The notes under the pieces were generated by a model, which was not told the DNA's origin, did not search any database, and was given only the letters and a program-made list of their open reading frames with translations. A DNA stretch of 64,000 nucleotides from Butyriboletus loyo (taxonomy: Eukaryota > Basidiomycota > Agaricomycetes > Boletales > Boletaceae), in NCBI GenBank assembly GCA_038093515.1, contig JBBPSI010000076.1, positions 44,123-108,122 of the forward strand, given 5' to 3'. Positions 59,221-64,000 of the stretch are shown one piece after another; the stretch's first letter is position 1, and each line of letters begins with the position of its first letter. A program made the translations under genes and the position numbers.

Positions 59221-60414
59221 ATGTCCACCAACGCGACCTCAGCCGCCTCGTCCCAGGCGCAGGCAACGACCTCGGCGCAGGGTACCTCTCTTTCCTCTCC
59301 TCAACCCTCTTCTCTTTCCTCTCCCATCTCAAGTGCTGACAATTCATCGCCAGCGTCCTCTAGCCTAGTTTCCAGTACTACTACCAATCCGCCCACCTCC
59401 ACCAGCCCTGCCACCCAGGCAACGACAACCACCACACCTCAATCGAGTGACGCACAAACGTCTGCAGCGGCAGCGACGTCCGCGTCGTCGTCCTCAGTGC
59501 CGTCAACCTCGTTCGCTTCCACCGCAGCAGCGGCAACTACCAGTTCATCTTCGTTCACTACCCAGGTCGCGACAACCATCTAGTGTGTCTGTTCTTCTTC
59601 CGTCTTCCATTCCTTTGACCTATTCCCGTTCCCTAGTTCGACGGATGCTGCGGGTTCCATTGTCTATGTCACTACCACCGCGCCCGAAGTCATCACCTCC
59701 GCCATCAGCTCGAGTTCAAGTAGCAGTAGCTCTCACACAGGTGTCATCGTCGGTGCCGTCGTCGGTGGTGTCGCCGGTATCATCGGTTTAGCCCTCTTGC
59801 TCTTCTGTATCCGACGACGGGTCCGAAAAGACGACTTTGACGGCAACTTTGACCCCGACCGTATCGTGGAGCCTATGGATGGTCGTGGCGGAACTCTCCC
59901 CCACGTCGACCTCGCAGACGAGGTGACGCCATTTCCTCGCCCCTTCACCGATCAAGGTAGTTCGAGCATGCGCCAATATCGTGAACCGCCGTATCTCGCC
60001 ATTCCTTCCTCGCTCGGGACAAGTGGACAGGGCAGCACCGATTTTTACCCACGTGGTACTACCGCATTTGCCGATGCGCAGCCTCGGTCGCTTAAGCAAC
60101 CTGGACCTCCGCCTTCGGGTGCTTATTTGCCCCCGATCAACATGCACGGCACAGGTCCTGTGGACTGGCACACTCCTCACCCGGGGTTCTCCCCGCCCCC
60201 CTCGACTGTGAGCAACACCACGTCGTCAGCGCGGGCAGCCAAGGAACGCGAGGCGTTGGAACGCAGCGGTCAGGGTCTAGGGTTGGCGACACAACAAGAG
60301 ACCGCTGAAGGCAGTGGGGATGTCGTTGTGCATCAGGATGCAGGCAGGGCTCCCGTCGAGGAACATGCGCCACCGAGGGAAATCCCGCCTTCATACGATT
60401 CGATTCGGGATTGA
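59221..60414 (+). CDS. Ser/Thr-rich single-pass membrane protein with C-terminal PPxY (379 aa)
   Basis: Exons 59221-59582 and 59637-60414 join in frame (1,140 nt); the splice restores TTIY|STDAAGSIVYV. The first 160 residues are Ser/Thr/Ala-rich, suited to O-mannosylation. The membrane helix is GVIVGAVVGGVAGIIGLALL, followed by CIRRRVRK. The cytoplasmic tail is Pro-rich and ends REIPPSYDSIRD, which contains a PPxY motif, the ligand of WW domains such as those of Rsp5/NEDD4 ubiquitin ligases. It may be a wall-facing sensor or a cargo whose endocytosis is ubiquitin-controlled; both are inference. No signal peptide is present at this ATG; a different-frame hydrophobic stretch just upstream suggests an unrecognised 5' exon. 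Confidence 0.75.
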
Positions 60415-62470
60415 GCACCCGAGCGTTAACGAAATGATGTCAGTGCTTTTTCTTGTTTGTCGTCGTTCTCGTTTGCGCTTGCTTCTGCTTTGGAAGGTGA
60501 CTGGGTCGTTTTGTTGGATTTCTTTCCTTGGTGATGAACCATTGTGTGGACAGACTGATGAATGTCTTATACAGACGTTCCGCCCTGAGGCCTCGACGAA
60601 TGGAACAAAGCCACTCTTTGTGTGCCATTCTTCTCCCCCACTCTGGGATCTGACTTGTTACATGCTTACGCCCTACGGTAGCCGACATACACGATGCCAC
60701 CCTACAATACCGCACTGAAAATTGCGTTACTTTCCTAGTACCCCATGAAAATATATTCACGATCCACTTCTCCTTCTATTGTAGAGCTTACCTTTTTTTT
60801 CTCCATTATATATTCTTGGTGCGTTGACAGCATCGTTGACCCGTCGACTCGCCATTGCAAGGGGTCGAGACATGTATATTATGCTGATTGGCCAATCTCT
60901 GGAGATGTCAAATCACGATGGGATTTAAGTATGTATTGACAATCATTCCGAAATGGTCGCCCGTGGATGCTCGCACATGTGGGCGGACTCGGAAAGGTGT
61001 CGTTCTCATCGTTTTGATCCGTCAGACACACCATGTATCTGGTCCATTCATTTTGTGTATGAAGACCATGATTGTGGTCGTGGTCGTTTACTGGTGCATG
61101 TGTGCGTTGACAATCATGCCCTGCATGGAGGCGTGCAGCGTTGCGTTCAATTGGACGCGAGTGCAATTATAATACTGATGGAACACACAGGCTTGGGACC
61201 CGAACGAGCCTGGTTTGCCCGCACAGCCCTGTTGGGAGCGGCCCTTAGACCGGTTTTCCCAGGCCCGCTGGCTTCTTATCGATTAGCAGCCGCTGAGTAA
61301 GTCGCCCCCTACGCAACCAGTCCAGTCGGAGGTCGCGCCCTCAGGCTCATGCCCAAATAGCCGCCTTTGGGGACCCCGGCCAGATCCTCTGATAGGGCGT
61401 TAGACCGGTAGCTGGTACACTGGTCGGTCTTGGATGGGAGACGATCGGCTAGCGGTATCCCCCTGACGAGAGCTTTCGAAGGCTCGAAGCCGTTACCCAC
61501 CCGTCCCCTTACTTGTCCCTGCTCGTACCGTATGTGGCGATGCCACAGCCAGACCCTGATCTCCCCGGAGCGGGGTGACCGGTGACCGACGGACGAGCGT
61601 ATAGGCCCGACAGCCCAAGCGTCCCCCCTTCGCACACAGAGAAGGCCACAGTCCTTCAAACTAGCAATGATTTTTTTCCAGAGTTCCAGGCATCCACCAA
61701 GCACCCAGTCGATACCCATGATAAAATGCGAGTCGCATCACGCCCGCCGCAGCATAAGCATCAGTGAAACGGTTATCGGTCGGAACCACCGGTTAGCTGT
61801 CTGTAGCACTCGGATACACTCGGTTAGCATCGGAAACCAGCAACTGTGTTACTGATGAACGGTGGCCACCATCACCCTATTCGACCAAGGGGAAAAAACG
61901 GCGAGTCTATCCCAATAACCCGTCTGTACCCTCGTCAAGTGCTTGGGGAACCTGTCATGCCCTCGGGAGTCCGGCATCAAGATCTATCGCCGCCCGAGGA
62001 CTCCAAATTTTTGAGAACGGGGCCAGCTTTCACGTCATTTGAAAATCCGCGTTTTGGTGTTGTTCTCGTCAGATGCACCTCGGGATAGAAGACTAGAATG
62101 GTTCTTGTTCAGACCTCTTGACGATCAGACCCGCCGTGGCCTCGAAACAAATCGAAAGTTGTCGCACTAATATTTTGGCGGAGTGTGTTTCGGAAATTAG
62201 CGAGGTGGCAAAGACTTGTGCAAACAACAATAATATCATGCTCAGGCTTGACAATGGTTCGAACGTTCATTAGCCAGCGTTCTGACTGACTCGGAGATGC
62301 GGCTCGTTTCCAAGCTCCGTGGCATATGAGAACCTAAAGTCCCTTTGTTTCATCCCTTTATACTTCTTGCCATGCTCACTGCATTGTTGACGCACCAACT
62401 GACACATCATGTGGGTGGTTGAAGCAGATGTTGTGTTGGTTGGCCAGTTCTCTGGATGAGACGATTTCAG
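60415..62470. other. Spacer, 2 kb, GC-rich centre, no gene recognised
   Basis: 61309-61719 is open on the minus strand for 136 codons, but the translation resembles no family. The segment 61300-61660 is GC-rich with many short inverted strings and contains CTTGGATGGGAGAC at 61429-61442, resembling box C of 5S rRNA genes. The rest of a 5S gene is not recognisable. Confidence 0.4.
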
Positions 62471-64000
62471 ACACCACAGGGTCTCTACAATGGCTGGTCA
62501 TGTCTGGGTGTCAATGTGGTTGCTATGCTGCAATGATCACTGGTGGAGGCCTGGTGTGCCTCACCTATTGAATGACTGGAGGGTGTCATTTTTGATTCAT
62601 CAGATACCACATCCCTGATTTGTTCTGTGTGTATTTCTTGTCATCAAGGTATGAATTTGAATTTAGTGATGCTGTGTGTCTTAGAGATAACTAGAGTGGT
62701 GTTGGATGCATTTGAATTCCAGTGGGCAACAAGCTCACTGTTGTAGTGTGTCATTCCAAAGGGTTTCATTGCCAGATTATGATACATTGAAGAAGGAACT
62801 AGCCATCCATATGGAATGTGAGTTATGAACCGAGTTGCCAGAATGATCAAGACTGAGCTCAAGACTGGGACACAGGGAACCAGACTTAGGGTCCTAGTAT
62901 ATAGTCTCTGGAATATTGGATGTGCCTGTCCACTCTCTTTTCCAGGTGCATGATCCAGTGGGTGAATGGCACAATCACTCCAGTTGGCCATGCATGATGT
63001 TCTATTCCAGAATGGGGTCTTGGATAGCAGTCATTGCCTTGATCCATTAATGTGGGCAGTGCAATTTAATCATGTTGACTGTTTGGTTGTGGTGTTCATA
63101 GTTGTGCTTCCTTGGAGATCACCTTCTCAGTGACATATGACACCACTTCACAATTGGTTGTCCATCAAAGTCAAGGAAAGAGTCGCCTATCTCCCTCACT
63201 TCCTTTTCACATCCCCTCCACTGATCAAAAAAGAAAATTCAGAGAGCTGCCAACATGGCTGACCTCTCTCCTTCAGGTCATTACAGTGATCATCGCTGGT
63301 CAAGGTCATCATTAGATGAAGATACAGTGGCTCAAACAATTGTCCCAATGTTTGTATGTTTTACACTAACAAGGATATTATTGGTGTATGGAAGACCAAT
63401 AACACTCCAGGCTACAAGATTGGTCTATGGTGCAAAAGATTTGGATGAGATCTAATTGAATGGCAGCCATATCAAAACAGTCACTCATTGGGACAATTCT
63501 TTGACTTTGTACAAAATATAGTATTTAGTACTCAGTATGACCTCCCTTGGCCTTGATAACTGCTTCAACTCTTCTAGGCATACTTTCTATCCATTTGTGA
63601 CACTGTTCCACAGAAATCTTCCTCCACTCTACCACCACCCTTTCCCATAATTGATGAACTCCTGTAGGAGCACTATTATACAGTGAGTGAAAAAACCCTT
63701 GCAATGTTTCACTATTTTGAACTACATGCCATGTAGCACCTGATGGCATGGGAATTCCACTTAGTGTTGGTAAGATGGGTGATAGCACTGCCTCCTGGCT
63801 ACAGATAGGTCCCTGGGTCATGTGATGTGGCCATGTGGCCATGGAGATATGTCTATTCTAAAACAGGTATACCATTGCAAGGGTTTATTCACTTTCAGCC
63901 TCAATAGTGGAATCTCAGTCAAATGAAAGGATAATTGTGTTTGTTTGGTCCTACAAACAAAGATACACATATAAACATTATGTCTGAGTTGGAAAAAGTT
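62470..64000. mobile_element. CpG-depleted transposon-derived DNA
   Basis: By eye only about three CpG dinucleotides occur between 62471 and 64000, whereas neighbouring sequence has several per 60 bp. TG and CA are abundant in their place. Such depletion is the footprint of methylated-cytosine decay in silenced repeats. A Tc1/mariner transposase remnant lies at 63525-63842, and the element continues beyond the window edge. Confidence 0.7.
63525..63842 (-). pseudogene. Tc1/mariner-type transposase C-terminal remnant
   Basis: The frame ends QLWERVVVEWRKISVEQCHK, WIESMPRRVEAVIKAKGGHT, EY and stop. That is the usual C-terminal block of Tc1-like DDE transposases (sMprR..aVi.akGG.T.Y). The upstream residues do not resemble the DDE core, and no catalytic Asp/Glu context such as SPDLNPIE is visible. 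The remainder is lost or lies past 64000. Confidence 0.7.

Noticed and set aside
63112..63455. Overlapping plus-strand open frames
   Set aside because: They lie in CpG-depleted transposon DNA and show no transposase or host domain; probably fortuitous.
1..64000. CRISPR arrays, operons, ribosome-binding sites, riboswitches
   Set aside because: Spliced genes and family content show a fungal nuclear genome; the only regular tandem repeats are the TPR-coding units and microsatellites.

Overview
This window reads as nuclear DNA of an agaricomycete fungus. It has short (about 45-100 bp) GT-AG introns, a dense gene layout on both strands, and families that are typical of mushroom-forming basidiomycetes: TPR-CHAT proteins, a WD40-TPR-HET fusion, agaricomycete F-box proteins, a white-collar photoreceptor without a GATA finger, and a GHGFNN/HLRRGDF fucosyltransferase. 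From memory, several proteins (notably the kinase at 52-53 kb and the two F-box proteins) look closest to Rhizoctonia/Ceratobasidiaceae. That placement is inference; no database was searched.

Layout. 82-9791 (-) is one very large gene (about 3,144 aa, DUF6606-DUF3638-DUF3645). 9792-11978 has no convincing gene. 11979-14904 (+) is a decayed white-collar-1 (LOV/PAS) gene. 15019-15685 (-) is a small spliced gene of unknown family. 17049-19566 (-) is a TPR-CHAT protease-like gene cut off by a block of nested LTR retroelement debris at 19568-23136. 23420-25063 (-) is an F-box gene, followed by 2.6 kb of repeat-rich spacer. 27709-28957 (-) and 59221-60414 (+) are two Ser/Thr-rich single-pass membrane proteins. 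29614-31228 (+) is a Golgi-type O-fucosyltransferase. 31805-33848 (-) is an OXR1/TLDc protein. 35282-37526 (-) is a second F-box gene. 39143 to about 43630 (-) is a WD40-TPR-HET protein. 44323-46180 (+) is a mitochondrial carrier with two micro-exons. 47112-57093 holds an unknown protein, a dual-specificity phosphatase, a BTB protein, a protein kinase, a membrane/coiled-coil protein and a small beta-rich protein. After 60.4 kb no gene is convincing. The last 1.5 kb is CpG-depleted transposon-derived DNA with a Tc1/mariner remnant.

How the parts relate. There is no biosynthetic or operon-like cluster. Several genes belong to families linked to fungal self/non-self recognition and regulated turnover (HET, CHAT, F-box, BTB), which is common in agaricomycete accessory regions. 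Exon models were built by hand from splice sites and reading frame. Twelve multi-exon models close in frame from start to stop, which argues that the base calls are good and that the broken frames in the white-collar gene are real. The most interesting points are the decayed photoreceptor that has also lost its LOV cysteine, the 11-nt micro-exons, the head-to-head LTR pairs, and the sharp CpG boundary near 62.47 kb.
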